A stretch of 40,679 nucleotides of DNA. Origin: Vibrio ezurae NBRC 102218 (GTDB lineage: Bacteria > Pseudomonadota > Gammaproteobacteria > Enterobacterales > Vibrionaceae). Shown piece by piece: positions 9,772-21,887 of the stretch. The stretch spans positions 1 to 40,679 of the forward strand of contig NZ_BATM01000050.1 in assembly GCF_000467185.1 (NCBI RefSeq), written 5' to 3'. Each line of letters starts with the position of its first letter. The first letter of the stretch is position 1. A model generated the notes under the pieces. That model made no database searches and was not told the DNA's origin. It was given only the letters and a program-made list of their open reading frames with translations. The position numbers and the translations under genes were made by a program.

Positions 9772-9800
9772 ATTTTATAGATCATTCAATTGCAGTGCAA
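9772..9800 (-). promoter_or_regulatory. Promoter driving the riboswitch-mneA transcript
   Basis: On the minus strand TTGCAC (9795-9800), a 17-base spacer and TAAAAT (9772-9777). Transcription would start about 9765, exactly at the 5' edge of the riboswitch stem. Confidence 0.6.
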
Positions 9801-10051
9801 CAGCAAAACCCTTTCACGCTTGGCCTTTTCTATCTCCTTATTTTTAAGGCAGTCAGTTCACCATCATTGACACAAAGCCACGGGCACGGTTCTCACTATA
9901 TTGTGTAAACCATGAAAGTGAGGGGCTTTATTTTGCACCCGTCTTGTTCTCGATACGTGAATTGACGGTTTTTTCACTACTCCCCACCTTAATATCTGGG
10001 TATAATTCAAAGTTATTTCATATTCAGACAAAAGAATCGCGCGAAACGACT
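9801..10051 (+). promoter_or_regulatory. glyQ upstream region with putative -10 element
   Basis: Apart from the leftward mneA promoter at its left end, this non-coding stretch holds the glyQS control region. TGGGTATAAT (9997-10006) is an extended -10 sequence 46 bases before the glyQ start, without a convincing -35. Other weaker candidates exist around 9891-9905. The upstream in-frame ATG at 9944 lies in front of this promoter. I see no T-box or other known riboswitch. Confidence 0.4.
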
Positions 10052-10981
10052 ATGCATAAATACGATATCAAAACCTTCCAGGGAATGATCCTCGCGCTGC
10101 AGGATTATTGGGCTCAAAACGGATGTACTATTGTTCAACCGCTAGATATGGAAGTAGGTGCTGGCACCTCTCACCCAATGACGTGTCTGCGTGCACTTGG
10201 CCCAGAGCCAATGTCAACGGCATACGTTCAACCTTCACGTCGTCCAACTGACGGACGTTACGGTGAGAACCCAAACCGCCTGCAGCATTACTATCAATTC
10301 CAGGTTGCTCTTAAACCTTCTCCAGATAACATCCAAGAGTTGTACCTTGGCTCTCTTGAAGTGCTTGGTATCGATCCACTGGTTCACGATATTCGTTTCG
10401 TAGAAGACAACTGGGAAAACCCAACGTTGGGTGCTTGGGGTCTTGGTTGGGAAGTTTGGCTAAACGGCATGGAAGTAACCCAGTTTACTTACTTCCAGCA
10501 AGTTGGCGGCCTAGAGTGTAAGCCTGTTACTGGCGAAATCACTTACGGTATCGAACGTCTAGCAATGTACATTCAAGAAGTCGACTCTGTTTACGACCTG
10601 ACTTGGAACGTTGCACCCGATGGCTCTAAAGTTACTTACGGTGATATTTTCCACCAAAACGAAGTTGAGCAATCTACTTACAACTTTGAACACGCTGATG
10701 TGGACTTCCTATTTGGTTTCTTTGAGCAGTGTGAAAAAGAGTGTAAAGAGCTATTGGCACTAGACAAGCCATTACCACTTCCTGCTTATGAACGTATTCT
10801 TAAAGCTGGTCACGCATTCAACCTACTTGATGCACGTAAAGCTATCTCAGTAACAGAGCGTCAACGTTATATCCTTCGTATTCGCGATCTGACTAAAGCA
10901 GTTGCAGAGGCGTACTACGCGTCACGTGAAGCTCTTGGCTTCCCTATGTGTCGACCTGTAGCTAAGAACGAGGACAAATAA
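10052..10981 (+). CDS. glyQ: Glycyl-tRNA synthetase alpha subunit
   Basis: This 309-residue subunit holds the class II catalytic core of the alpha2beta2 glycyl-tRNA synthetase: it activates glycine with ATP and charges tRNA-Gly. Family blocks are [40 protein letters not shown] and YHQ-type motif 2 [15 protein letters not shown]. The frame extends upstream to an ATG at 9944, but [16 protein letters not shown] at 10052 is the family start, and the longer form would begin upstream of the likely promoter. glyS follows after 2 bases. Confidence 0.96.
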   Translation: MHKYDIKTFQGMILALQDYWAQNGCTIVQPLDMEVGAGTSHPMTCLRALGPEPMSTAYVQPSRRPTDGRYGENPNRLQHYYQFQVALKPSPDNIQELYLGSLEVLGIDPLVHDIRFVEDNWENPTLGAWGLGWEVWLNGMEVTQFTYFQQVGGLECKPVTGEITYGIERLAMYIQEVDSVYDLTWNVAPDGSKVTYGDIFHQNEVEQSTYNFEHADVDFLFGFFEQCEKECKELLALDKPLPLPAYERILKAGHAFNLLDARKAISVTERQRYILRIRDLTKAVAEAYYASREALGFPMCRPVAKNEDK

Positions 10982-10983
10982 TC

Positions 10984-13050
10984 ATGGCGAAGAATTTTCT
11001 AATTGAACTGGGTACCGAAGAGCTACCACCAACAGCACTTCGTTCTCTAGCAGAAGCATTTGCTTCTAACTTTGAAGCGGGTCTTAAAGCGGCTGAGCTT
11101 TCTCACGAAGGCGTAAAATGGTACGCAGCACCTCGTCGTCTTGCACTTAAAGTGACTAGCCTGGCTGAAGGCCAAGCAGACAAAGTGGTTGAGAAACGTG
11201 GCCCTGCAATTTCAGTGGCATTTGATGCTGACGGCAACCCTACTAAAGCGGCTCAAGGCTGGGCTCGCGGCAACGGTATTTCTGTTGAGCAAGCTGAGCG
11301 TCTTAAAACAGACAAAGGCGAATGGCTTCTTTTCAAACAAGAAGTAAAAGGTAAGCCAGTTCAAGAATTGGTTCTAGATATTGCGGCTAAAGCGCTAACT
11401 GGACTGCCTATCCCTAAAGTAATGCGTTGGGGCGACTCAGACATTCACTTTATCCGCCCAGTAAAAACACTGACGGTACTGCTTGGAGATGAGCTTATCG
11501 AAGGTAAGATCCTTGGCGTTGCATCCGGTCGTACTATCCGTGGTCACCGCTTCATGGGTGAGCAAGAGTTTACTATCGATTCAGCCGATCAATACCCTGC
11601 TCTATTAGAAGAGCGCGGTAAAGTAATGGCCGATTACGAAGCACGTAAAGCAATTATCCTAGCCGATTCTAAAAAAGCCGCAGCAGCGGTTGGCGGCGTG
11701 GCTGACCTAGAAGACGATCTCGTTGAAGAAGTGACCTCTTTGGTTGAATGGCCAGTGGTACTGACAGCGAAGTTTGAAGAAGAGTTCTTAAAAGTACCTT
11801 CTGAAGCTTTGGTTTACACCATGAAAGGTGACCAAAAGTACTTCCCTGTTTATGACGAAAACAAAAAGCTACTGCCTAACTTTATCTTTGTTTCTAACAT
11901 CGAATCTAAAGACCCTCGTCAAGTTATCGAAGGTAACGAAAAAGTGGTTCGTCCTCGTCTAGCGGATGCGGAGTTCTTCTTTAATACCGACCGTAAACGT
12001 CCTTTGATCGATCGTCTTCCTGAACTAGAACAAGCTGTTTTCCAAAAACAACTGGGTACGATCAAAGATAAAACCGATCGCATTACAGCCCTAGCCGGTT
12101 ACATTGCTAAGCAAATCGACGCTGACGTAGAAAAAACCACGCGTGCTGGTCTACTGGCTAAATGTGACCTAATGACTTCTATGGTATTCGAGTTTACCGA
12201 TACCCAAGGTGTTATGGGCATGCACTACGCAACTCATGACGGCGAAGATAAAGAAGTGGCTCTAGCACTTTACGAGCAATACATGCCTCGTTTTGCTGGG
12301 GATGATTTGCCAAGCACAGGTATTTCTTCTGCTGTAGCTATGGCTGATAAGCTAGATACTATTGTTGGTATCTTCGGCATTGGTCAAGCACCAAAAGGTT
12401 CTGACCCATTTGCACTACGTCGTGCATCACTAGGTGTACTACGTATCATCGTAGAAAATGGCTACAAGCTAGACCTTGTTGACCTGATCCACGAAGCAAA
12501 AGCACAGCTAGGCGATAAACTGACTAACCAAAACGTAGAAGCCGACGTACTTGATTTCATGCTAGGTCGTTTCCGTTCTTGGTATCAAGATGCTGGCTTC
12601 AGCATTGATATTATCCAAGCGGTATTGGCTCGTCGCCCAACTAAACCTGCTGATTTTGACCAACGTGTTAAAGCGGTATCTCACTTCCGTGGTCTAGAAG
12701 CTGCAACTGCATTGGCTGCCGCGAACAAACGTGTAGGTAATATCCTTGCTAAGTTTGATGGCGAATTAGCTGAAGAAATCGATCTTTCGCTTCTTCAAGA
12801 AGATGCAGAGAAAGCACTGGCTGAAAACGTTGAAGTGATGGCTGAAGCACTTGAACCTGCTTTCGCTACGGGTGACTACCAACAAGCACTAAGCAAACTG
12901 GCTGATTTACGTGAGCCTGTTGATGCATTCTTTGACAACGTTATGGTTATGGCCGATGACGAAGCTCTGAAAAAGAACCGCTTAACGCTACTGAACAAGC
13001 TGCGCAATTTATTCCTACAAATTGCCGATATTTCTCTTCTGCAGAAATAA
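10984..13050 (+). CDS. glyS: Glycyl-tRNA synthetase beta subunit
   Basis: This 688-residue beta subunit (E. coli 689) recognises the tRNA and completes the alpha2beta2 enzyme. The N-terminus [20 protein letters not shown] is diagnostic, with [20 protein letters not shown] and [20 protein letters not shown] (about 140-160) further on. FVSNIES and [11 protein letters not shown] lie in the HD-like central region, and the C-terminus (about 580-688) is an anticodon-binding domain. It is coupled to glyQ (2-base gap) and followed by a strong terminator at 13058-13084. Confidence 0.97.
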   Translation: MAKNFLIELGTEELPPTALRSLAEAFASNFEAGLKAAELSHEGVKWYAAPRRLALKVTSLAEGQADKVVEKRGPAISVAFDADGNPTKAAQGWARGNGISVEQAERLKTDKGEWLLFKQEVKGKPVQELVLDIAAKALTGLPIPKVMRWGDSDIHFIRPVKTLTVLLGDELIEGKILGVASGRTIRGHRFMGEQEFTIDSADQYPALLEERGKVMADYEARKAIILADSKKAAAAVGGVADLEDDLVEEVTSLVEWPVVLTAKFEEEFLKVPSEALVYTMKGDQKYFPVYDENKKLLPNFIFVSNIESKDPRQVIEGNEKVVRPRLADAEFFFNTDRKRPLIDRLPELEQAVFQKQLGTIKDKTDRITALAGYIAKQIDADVEKTTRAGLLAKCDLMTSMVFEFTDTQGVMGMHYATHDGEDKEVALALYEQYMPRFAGDDLPSTGISSAVAMADKLDTIVGIFGIGQAPKGSDPFALRRASLGVLRIIVENGYKLDLVDLIHEAKAQLGDKLTNQNVEADVLDFMLGRFRSWYQDAGFSIDIIQAVLARRPTKPADFDQRVKAVSHFRGLEAATALAAANKRVGNILAKFDGELAEEIDLSLLQEDAEKALAENVEVMAEALEPAFATGDYQQALSKLADLREPVDAFFDNVMVMADDEALKKNRLTLLNKLRNLFLQIADISLLQK

Positions 13051-13057
13051 TCTTATC

Positions 13058-13084
13058 AAGCCCAGCTTTCGCTGGGCTTTTTAT
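13058..13084 (+). terminator. Rho-independent terminator after glyQS
   Basis: The stem AGCCCAGC with GCTGGGCT and a TTTC tetraloop is followed by TTTTTA. It starts 8 bases past the glyS stop. Confidence 0.9.
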
Positions 13085-13176
13085 TATAAATACGCATTTA
13101 ACTATTGAGTATTCCCCTTCGACTAAGCTAATGTTGATCTCTTTCCTGTATAAATTTACAAAGAATTGGGGCCAAT

Positions 13177-14436
13177 ATGTCTTCTTCCAACACTTATTCA
13201 ACGTTCGGGGAAAAATTTAACCGAAACTCAGGGATCACTCAGTTAATGGGTGACTTGAACGATGGTTTGCGCACCCCAGGAGCACTAATGCTAGGCGGTG
13301 GAAACCCTGCTGCCATTCCTGAAATGTTGGATTACTTCTCTGAGACAACCCGTAAAATGCTCAGCAGTGGTGAATTAGTTGCGGCCATGGCTAATTATGA
13401 TGGACCTCAAGGAAAAGACACCTTTGTAAAAGGACTCGCAGCCTTACTCAAAGAGACTTATGGGTGGGATATTAGCGAGAAAAATATCTCTTTAACCAAT
13501 GGTAGCCAAAGCGCTTTCTTCTATCTATTTAATCTCCTTGCAGGTAAACAACCGGACGGGTCACATAAAAAAATTCTGTTGCCTCTGGCTCCTGAATATA
13601 TCGGTTATTGCGACTCCGGAATTCAAGATGATATTTTCGTATCTTATAAGCCAGAAATTGAACTGCTTGATAATCAACAATTTAAATATCACGTTGATTT
13701 TTCTCAAATAGAAATCGATGACTCTGTGGCCGCGATTTGTGCCTCTAGACCAACAAACCCAACAGGGAACCTGCTCACCGATGAAGAGGTGTATAAATTA
13801 GATAAGTTGGCGAAAAAGCACAATATTCCACTGATTCTGGACAATGCATACGGCACACCTTTCCCTAATATTGTATTTGAGCACGCGACACCATTTTGGA
13901 ATGACAATACGATTCTTTGTATGAGTCTCTCTAAGCTAGGCTTACCTGGTGTCAGATGTGGCATAGTGATAGCCAATGAAGAGATTACGCAAGCACTCAC
14001 TAATATCAATGGCATTATTGGTTTAGCTCCAGGGAGTATTGGACCGACAATTGCTCAGCACATGATTGAGTCAAATGACTTATTGAGGTTGAGTGATGAT
14101 GTCATCAAGCCTTTCTATCAACAAAAATCCGCTCAGGCTATTTCTCTACTACAATCGGCTATCCCAGATCCTAGATTCCGCATTCATAAACCTGAAGGCG
14201 CAATCTTTTTATGGTTATGGTTTGATGAGCTGCCGATCACGACGATGGAGTTATACCAGCGCCTAAAAGCTCGTGGTGTGTTAATTGTTCCTGGTGAATA
14301 CTTCTTCTTTGGCCAGCAAGAGAAAGAATGGCAACATTCGAAACAATGCTTAAGAATGAACTATGTGCAAAACGATGAAGACATGCAAAATGGCATAAAA
14401 ATCATCGCAGAAGAAGTGATAAAAGCCTACTCATAA
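13177..14436 (+). CDS. avtA: Valine--pyruvate aminotransferase
   Basis: This 419-residue PLP enzyme of fold type I (class I/II aminotransferases) closely matches the AvtA family (E. coli 417). AvtA makes valine or alanine by exchanging amino groups between alanine/pyruvate and valine/2-ketoisovalerate. The cofactor lysine is in MSLSKLGLPGVRCG (about residues 249-262), with SRPTNPTGN and LDNAYGTPFPN as upstream PLP-binding blocks and LRMNYVQNDEDM at the C-terminus. It is a single gene with its own terminator. Function rests on family resemblance. Confidence 0.9.
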   Translation: MSSSNTYSTFGEKFNRNSGITQLMGDLNDGLRTPGALMLGGGNPAAIPEMLDYFSETTRKMLSSGELVAAMANYDGPQGKDTFVKGLAALLKETYGWDISEKNISLTNGSQSAFFYLFNLLAGKQPDGSHKKILLPLAPEYIGYCDSGIQDDIFVSYKPEIELLDNQQFKYHVDFSQIEIDDSVAAICASRPTNPTGNLLTDEEVYKLDKLAKKHNIPLILDNAYGTPFPNIVFEHATPFWNDNTILCMSLSKLGLPGVRCGIVIANEEITQALTNINGIIGLAPGSIGPTIAQHMIESNDLLRLSDDVIKPFYQQKSAQAISLLQSAIPDPRFRIHKPEGAIFLWLWFDELPITTMELYQRLKARGVLIVPGEYFFFGQQEKEWQHSKQCLRMNYVQNDEDMQNGIKIIAEEVIKAYS

Positions 14437-14441
14437 ACGAA

Positions 14442-14464
14442 AAAGAGCGCCATCGGCGCTCTTT
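14442..14464. terminator. Bidirectional terminator between avtA and ibpA
   Basis: The stem AAAGAGCGCC with GGCGCTCTTT and a 3-base loop is flanked by A-rich sequence on the left and T on the right, so it can serve both converging genes. A second small hairpin, TGACTC/GAGTCA (14480-14502), lies between it and the ibpA stop. Confidence 0.85.
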
Positions 14465-14505
14465 CACTGCTTTGTTTAATGACTCATTATTGTAACGAGT
14501 CAGCC

Positions 14506-14940
14506 CTATCCATTAATGAGATTGCTACCATTAATCGCAATTTTACGTGGTTGCATTGCCTCTGGAATTTCTCGTTGTAAATCAATGTGCAGCAAACCAT
14601 TTTTCATTGTTGCGCCAAGTACTTTTACATAATCAGCCAACTGGAATTTACGTTCAAAATTGCGCTCAGCAATTCCTTGATAAATATAGGTTTTCCCCTC
14701 TTCAGTTGGGTGCTCACCACGTACAATCAGTACGTTTTCTTTTTGTGTAATGTCCAGCTGCTCATCTGCAAATCCAGCCACCGCCATAGTAATACGGTAG
14801 TTGTTTTCATCTTGCTGTTCGATATTGTATGGAGGGTATCCCGCTGAAGCATTTTTGGCAGAAGAAGACTCCATCATGTTTAATAGACGATCGAAGCCAA
14901 TAGCGTTGCGGTACAAAGGAGTGAAATCTACAGTTCTCAT
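14506..14940 (-). CDS. ibpA: Small heat-shock protein of the IbpA/Hsp20 family
   Basis: This 144-residue ATP-independent holdase binds unfolding proteins and hands them to DnaK/ClpB. The alpha-crystallin domain runs from about residue 37 to 125: [20 protein letters not shown], then [20 protein letters not shown] and the [11 protein letters not shown] strand. The N-terminus [20 protein letters not shown] is typical of enterobacterial and Vibrio IbpA. It is a single gene convergent with avtA. The leader carries a ROSE-like thermometer next to the start codon. Confidence 0.95.
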   Translation of the reverse strand: MRTVDFTPLYRNAIGFDRLLNMMESSSAKNASAGYPPYNIEQQDENNYRITMAVAGFADEQLDITQKENVLIVRGEHPTEEGKTYIYQGIAERNFERKFQLADYVKVLGATMKNGLLHIDLQREIPEAMQPRKIAINGSNLING

Positions 14941-14944
14941 AATA

Positions 14945-14966
14945 CTATCCTATTCATTAGCAATAG
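14945..14966 (-). promoter_or_regulatory. ROSE-like RNA thermometer hairpin at ibpA start
   Basis: In the minus-strand RNA CUAUUGCU (14959-14966) can pair with AGGAUAG (14945-14951), leaving a 7-base loop and one unpaired G. The 3' arm is the ibpA ribosome-binding site, 4 bases before AUG. The UUGCU strand with its G opposite the AGGA of the ribosome site is the defining feature of ROSE thermometers, which melt on heating and are known upstream of ibpA in E. coli. Folding was judged by eye. Confidence 0.75.
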
Positions 14967-14996
14967 CCCTAATCCTGAGTGGGCGGATCAAGGGTG

Positions 14997-15031
14997 TTGT
15001 TTCCATTCCATCAAGGACATGGTTTCAACAA
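14997..15031 (-). promoter_or_regulatory. Upstream hairpin of the ibpA leader
   Basis: In the minus-strand RNA UUGUU...CCAU pairs with AUGG...AACAA around a 7-base loop (arms 15019-15031 and 14997-15011). ROSE leaders usually have one or more stable hairpins 5' of the thermosensing one. The stem is interrupted by internal mismatches. No clear sigma-32 promoter could be assigned upstream. Confidence 0.4.
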
Positions 15032-15161
15032 AGTTAAATTGTGTGCTTTCTGCTGTCCTTCCTCTAAAAGAGCGAAGCGAGTAAAGCGGTTCAGAAGACC
15101 CGTCTGGCATCCTCTTCACAACTAGATATAGGGATGAGAAAACCTCCTTTCAAGGTTTTTT
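15032..15161. other. Rest of the ibpA-gyrB intergenic region
   Basis: No coding sequence is supported here. It should contain the ibpA promoter on the minus strand, but I find no hexamers I trust. A weak hairpin, AAAACCT/AGGTTTT followed by T (15139-15160), sits next to the gyrB terminator. Confidence 0.4.
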
Positions 15162-15195
15162 GCAAAAAAAAAGCACCACCTATTCGGTAGTGCTT
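15162..15195 (-). terminator. Rho-independent terminator of the dnaA-dnaN-recF-gyrB cluster
   Basis: On the minus strand AAGCACTACC (15186-15195) pairs with GGTGGTGCTT (15171-15180), with one G-U pair and a 5-base loop, followed by a run of T (15164-15170). Confidence 0.9.
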
Positions 15196-15259
15196 ATTGA
15201 TACTCTGATTTAGCTCATGCTGTGCCAGTCTTTCGATCTAACACAAAATAGCAGAAGCG

Positions 15260-17680
<2,421 letters not shown>

Positions 17681-17809
17681 TTACTCTCTATTTGGGTCTC
17701 TTTATCATCCATGTTGCAGCCAATCAAAGTGAAGCTTTGTTGAACTCGCAAATACCGATAACAACCATCTATATTGAATAGGTTCTACTGCGCTAGGAAG
17801 ACTAATGCC

Positions 17810-17854
17810 CTAACACTTAAAGTAGCATTCTAAGACTTAAACCTAATATTTTAA
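17810..17854. repeat. Short direct repeats upstream of gyrB
   Basis: On the plus strand CTAACACTTAAA (17810-17821) and CTAAGACTTAAA (17830-17841) differ by one base and are 20 bases apart, about two helical turns. A degenerate third copy, CTAATATTTTAA, is at 17843-17854. They lie in the recF-gyrB spacer, which may hold the gyrB promoter. I do not recognise a known regulator site. Confidence 0.4.
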
Positions 17855-17948
17855 GGGATTCGCCCCATATCGGTCTAAATCTCTATTTTTCGTTAAATTT
17901 GTTTAATTCGCTTAGCGATAGCAAAGGGATCCATACATAATCTGTCCC

Positions 17949-19031
17949 TTATTCTACTGGTTCTATTTTGCCACGTTCCACATGAAACATCTTGCTATTT
18001 TCACTGTTCATTTCCGCAATTTGGCTTTCTGTAATAGAACTTACAAATACTTGTGCTCCAGTTTCCTTTAAGCAGTCTGCTAGACGTGCTCTTCGTTGAC
18101 TATCAAGCTCTGATGCAAAGTCATCAATCAAGTATATACACTGTTTTTCTGTTAACTTTGTTAGGTGTTGGCCTTGCGCGACACGCAGTGCGCATACCAA
18201 CAATTTCAGTTGTCCACGAGACAAGATATCTTCGACAGGAGTACCGTTTACTCTAATTTTCAAATCAGCCTTATTTGGGCCACTAAAAGTATAACCAAGG
18301 TGCTGATCTCTCTCGAAATTTTTTTCTAATAATTGAGCATAATCCGCACCTCTCTCCCACCCTTGGTAGAATGAGATCGACACATCAAACTCAGACAGAA
18401 AGTCACGACACAAAGGCTCTGCCACTTCTTTCAGTTGTGCCACATACTCTTCCCGCCAGCGAGAAATCATCTCAGCCAGTTTTGCCAGCTCCTGATCCCA
18501 GTAGCTTAGCTCTCGGTAGCTGCTTGCCGTTTTCAATAGCGCATTACGCTGCTTGTTGAGACGTTTCACTCGTCCCCAGGTTTCATAAAACTGAGGCTCA
18601 CAGTGAAAGACACCCCAATCGATAAAAGCACGACGATGCTTGGGTCCATCAGTCAGTAGGTCAAAGCCTTCAGGATGAATAAGTTGCAGGGGCAACACCT
18701 TAGCTAACTCGGCAAGTTTCTGCCCAGACTCACCGGATATCTTAACTTCAGTTGTACCATCACGACGCTTGTTGATACCAAGAGGAAGTTCAAATTGTTG
18801 TGAATTTTTCAGTCTTCCGTGCACGAACAGTTCATCACATTGATGTTGAATGATGCGTCCAGTAATAGAGCTTTTAAAAGAGCGTCCATGACCCAGAAGA
18901 TATACAGCTTCAAGAAGGCTGGTTTTCCCGCTTCCGTTAGCACCAATCAGAAAATTGAAGCCTGACGACGGGCTAATGTCGCAGGCTTCGATATTTCTAA
19001 ACTGTTTTATGATGAGGCGACTTAAAGGCAT
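17949..19031 (-). CDS. recF: DNA replication and repair protein RecF
   Basis: This 360-residue SMC-like ATPase works with RecO and RecR to load RecA at gaps and stalled forks. The Walker A loop is GANGSGKTS (30-38). The ABC-type signature [20 protein letters not shown] and the Walker B/D-loop [13 protein letters not shown] are at about 270-315. The start is 4 bases after the dnaN stop, so translation is probably coupled. Its last codons contain a degenerate parS-like sequence (17974-17989). Confidence 0.97.
   Translation of the reverse strand: MPLSRLIIKQFRNIEACDISPSSGFNFLIGANGSGKTSLLEAVYLLGHGRSFKSSITGRIIQHQCDELFVHGRLKNSQQFELPLGINKRRDGTTEVKISGESGQKLAELAKVLPLQLIHPEGFDLLTDGPKHRRAFIDWGVFHCEPQFYETWGRVKRLNKQRNALLKTASSYRELSYWDQELAKLAEMISRWREEYVAQLKEVAEPLCRDFLSEFDVSISFYQGWERGADYAQLLEKNFERDQHLGYTFSGPNKADLKIRVNGTPVEDILSRGQLKLLVCALRVAQGQHLTKLTEKQCIYLIDDFASELDSQRRARLADCLKETGAQVFVSSITESQIAEMNSENSKMFHVERGKIEPVE
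17974..17989. promoter_or_regulatory. Degenerate parS-like site inside recF
   Basis: CGTTCCACATGAAACA differs at 2 of 16 positions from the ParB site TGTTNCACGTGAAACA (first T to C, central G to A). ParA and ParB are encoded about 14 kb away across oriC, and parS sites normally cluster near the origin. The central CG is usually important for ParB, so binding may be weak or absent; codon constraint on FHVERG could also create the match. Confidence 0.3.
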
Positions 19032-19035
19032 ACCG

Positions 19036-20136
19036 TTATAGACGGATCGGCATTACCACGTATTGAGCGCTTGAATCTTCAGCATTCTCAATCAAGGCAC
19101 TCGCATTCGCATCAGACATAGAAATAGACACTTTCTCACAACGCACGGCATTTAATACATCCAGCACGTAACTGACGTTGAAGCCGATTTCTAAATCATC
19201 ACCTTGATAATCAACATCAACCACCTCTTGCGCTTCTTCTTGCTCAGGGTTGTTGGCGGTAATTTGCATAGTTCCGCTAGAAAGGTTGACCCTTACACCA
19301 CGGAATTTTTCATTCGATAAAATAGCCGCTCGAGAGAAGGCTTGACGTAAGTCTTCACACTCAGCAATCACAGTTTTGGTGGTATTTTGTGGCATTACGC
19401 GGCGATAATCCGGGAAACGACCATCAACAAGCTTCGAAGTGAAGACAAAGTTAGTCACACTGACTCGAATGTTCGACGCGCCAATTAATAGGCTCACCGC
19501 TTCATCGGGTTGGTCTAAAATTTTCATCAGCTCAAGTACCCCTTTACGTGGGATAATCACTTGTTGCTGAGGATAACTGTCCGCTAATGTGGTTTCTGAT
19601 ACTGCCATACGGTGGCCATCAGTGGCTACTGAGCGCAATGTATTGCCATCAATATCAAATAGCATACCGTTCAGATAATAACGCACATCCTGATTTGCCA
19701 TAGAGAACTGGGTCTTCTCGATTAAAGAGCGCAGATGCCCTTGAGTCAGAGTCAATTCAGTATCTGATTGCCAGTCTTCAATATTTGGGAAATCGATCGC
19801 AGGCAATGTCGCCAAAGAAAAACGACTGCGACCTGAGCGAACAACCACTCGTTCGCCATCCAATGATAGCGAGATTTCCGCGTTGTCAGGCAGACCACGG
19901 CAAATATCAAAAAACTTACGAGAAGGAACAGTAACGCTCCCCGCTTCAAAGTCATTTTCCAGCTGAACTTGGCTGATCAGTTCAACTTCAAGGTCAGTTG
20001 CGGTCATCGATAAGATGCCATTATCAACTTTAAGTAACACATTACCTAAAATAGGCAGTGCAGGACGCCCCGCTAAAGCACCCGAAACTTGTTGTAGGGG
20101 CTTAATAAGATGCTGACGATTAATAGTGAATTTCAT
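19036..20136 (-). CDS. dnaN: DNA polymerase III beta sliding clamp
   Basis: This 366-residue protein (E. coli length) forms the dimeric ring that tethers polymerase III and other partners to DNA. Three clamp repeats are implied by length. Landmark segments are [57 protein letters not shown] (about 173-183) and the C-terminal YVVMPIRL, which forms part of the partner-binding cleft. It sits 15 bases after dnaA and 4 before recF. Confidence 0.99.
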   Translation of the reverse strand: MKFTINRQHLIKPLQQVSGALAGRPALPILGNVLLKVDNGILSMTATDLEVELISQVQLENDFEAGSVTVPSRKFFDICRGLPDNAEISLSLDGERVVVRSGRSRFSLATLPAIDFPNIEDWQSDTELTLTQGHLRSLIEKTQFSMANQDVRYYLNGMLFDIDGNTLRSVATDGHRMAVSETTLADSYPQQQVIIPRKGVLELMKILDQPDEAVSLLIGASNIRVSVTNFVFTSKLVDGRFPDYRRVMPQNTTKTVIAECEDLRQAFSRAAILSNEKFRGVRVNLSSGTMQITANNPEQEEAQEVVDVDYQGDDLEIGFNVSYVLDVLNAVRCEKVSISMSDANASALIENAEDSSAQYVVMPIRL

Positions 20137-20151
20137 TCTATTAATAACCTA

Positions 20152-21552
20152 TTACGATGAAAGTGTACGGATTAGGTTCGAGTAGTCTTCTTTAATATCG
20201 TGACTCTCTTCTCGAAGCTGTTCTATCTTACGGCACGCGTGTAACACTGTAGTATGGTCACGACCACCAAACGCATCCCCGATTTCAGGCAAGCTATGGT
20301 TGGTTAGCTCTTTCGCTAATGCCATCGCCAATTGACGTGGACGTGCCACTGAACGTGAGCGACGTTTAGACAATAGATCAGCCACTTTAATTTTGTAATA
20401 TTCCGCCACCGTCTTTTGGATATTATCGATAGTCACTAGCTTTTCTTGCAGTGCTAACAAATCACGTAACGCTTCACGAACAAAATCAATGGTTATTGGG
20501 CGACCGGTGAAATTTGCATTGGCAATAACACGATTCAATGCCCCTTCTAGCTCACGAACATTAGAACGTAGACGTTTAGCAATAAAGAAAGCCACTTCAT
20601 CGGCTAAATGAATTTGATGATCTTCCGCTTTCTTCATCAAAATAGCGACACGTGTTTCCAGCTCTGGCGGTTCAATCGCAACCGTAAGTCCCCAGCCAAA
20701 ACGTGATTTTAGACGGTCTTCTACTCCGTTAATCTCTTTCGGATAACGATCAGAAGTCAGAATAATTTGCTGATTCCCTTCTAGTAATGCGTTGAAGGTA
20801 TGAAAGAACTCTTCTTGAGAACGCTCTTTATTAGCAAAGAACTGAATATCATCGATTAATAGCGCATCTACACTGCGGTAGTAACGTTTAAATTCTTCAA
20901 TGGCATTGTTTTGTAATGCCTTAACCATATCCTGAACAAAACGCTCAGAGTGCATATACACCACTTTTGCGTTTGGCTTGTTATCAACAATAGCGTTACC
21001 TACTGCGTGCAATAAGTGCGTTTTACCTAAACCCGTTCCACCATATAAAAACAATGGATTGTATGCCGCTCCAGGGTTATCAGACACTTGTCGAGCTGCC
21101 GCTAAACCAAGTTGGTTTGATTTACCTTCAACAAAGTTATTAAAACGATGCTTAACGTTAACGTTAGAACGGTAAGTAATGTCTGAAACATCACTATCGT
21201 TATCCCACGTTTTATGCACAGGTCTGCGTCTTGCAAGCTGCGCAGGGGCTGAAAATTCAGCAGCAACATCCGCCGCGGTTTTTTTCACCGGGGTTGGCGC
21301 AGAAACAGGTTTACTTCCCACCTCAAATCTTAGGCTAGGAATATCGTTATCACAGAATTCTTGCAGGTGACGATTGATGCTATTGATGTACTTATCACGC
21401 ACCCAATCCAACACAAATCGGTTTGGGGCAAATAAGGTCAGCGTATTACCGCTTAACTCAGCTTGTAGTGGTCGTACCCACATGCTGAATTCGGTTGCAG
21501 GAAGCTCTTCTTGAAGTTGCTGCAAACATTGAGTCCAAAGCGAAGATGACAC
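20152..21552 (-). CDS. dnaA: Chromosomal replication initiator DnaA
   Basis: This 466-residue AAA+ initiator binds DnaA boxes, melts oriC and recruits DnaB. The N-terminal domain (1-80) starts [20 protein letters not shown]. The Walker A loop is GGTGLGKTH (171-179), Walker B is LLIDDIQFF (about 230-238), and domain IV has the DnaA signature [19 protein letters not shown] near residue 430-450. It heads the leftward dnaA-dnaN-recF cluster. The upstream region carries several DnaA boxes and six GATC sites, consistent with autoregulation and Dam/SeqA control. Confidence 0.99.
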   Translation of the reverse strand: MSSSLWTQCLQQLQEELPATEFSMWVRPLQAELSGNTLTLFAPNRFVLDWVRDKYINSINRHLQEFCDNDIPSLRFEVGSKPVSAPTPVKKTAADVAAEFSAPAQLARRRPVHKTWDNDSDVSDITYRSNVNVKHRFNNFVEGKSNQLGLAAARQVSDNPGAAYNPLFLYGGTGLGKTHLLHAVGNAIVDNKPNAKVVYMHSERFVQDMVKALQNNAIEEFKRYYRSVDALLIDDIQFFANKERSQEEFFHTFNALLEGNQQIILTSDRYPKEINGVEDRLKSRFGWGLTVAIEPPELETRVAILMKKAEDHQIHLADEVAFFIAKRLRSNVRELEGALNRVIANANFTGRPITIDFVREALRDLLALQEKLVTIDNIQKTVAEYYKIKVADLLSKRRSRSVARPRQLAMALAKELTNHSLPEIGDAFGGRDHTTVLHACRKIEQLREESHDIKEDYSNLIRTLSS

Positions 21553-21770
21553 ATCGACCCCACAATACGAGTAGATTAAAAATAAAGGACAGTAATTTTA
21601 CCCCCAGATTATCAAGATCGCTAGCAAATGATCGAAGATCCAGTGTATAAGATCAAAGTTATTCACAATTAATCGTGACAATTACTGAAGATCCCATGGA
21701 TTACCCACAGAATTATCCTAATTCGTGACGATCAACTCACACATAGACAAGGTTATCCCCAACTTTTTTC
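21553..21770 (-). promoter_or_regulatory. dnaA control region with DnaA-box cluster and GATC sites
   Basis: DnaA-box-like 9-mers: TTATTCACA (21659-21667, full match to TTATNCACA), TTATACACT on the minus strand (21642-21650), TTACCCACA (21701-21709) and TTATCCCCA (21753-21761), the last three with one mismatch. Six GATC sites lie between 21616 and 21733. On the minus strand TTGTCA with 18 bases to TTTGAT (about 21653-21682) is a possible promoter overlapping a box. This supports DnaA autorepression and methylation-linked timing. Confidence 0.7.
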
Positions 21771-21887
21771 ACATGCTATCGAATCAAAAAAAGACTAAAA
21801 CGATGTGTTATTGTTAATAACTTTTTAGTATTAGATTAACTTTCACTTAACTGTATGATTCGCTGCATAAACACGGGGAGTTGTAGT
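21771..21887 (+). promoter_or_regulatory. Upstream region of the amino-acid ABC transporter
   Basis: This is an AT-rich spacer. A candidate promoter is TTGTTA (21811-21816), a 17-base spacer and GATTAA (21834-21839), which is a poor -10. The ribosome site GGGGAG is at 21875-21880. I see no clear operator or riboswitch. Confidence 0.35.

Noticed and set aside
9944..10051. 36-residue N-terminal extension of GlyQ
   Set aside because: It lies upstream of the likely -10 element, and [12 protein letters not shown] is the family start.
14587..15037. Plus-strand open frames opposite ibpA and its leader
   Set aside because: Overlapping shadow frames, with no ribosome site; the leader region is better explained by RNA structure.
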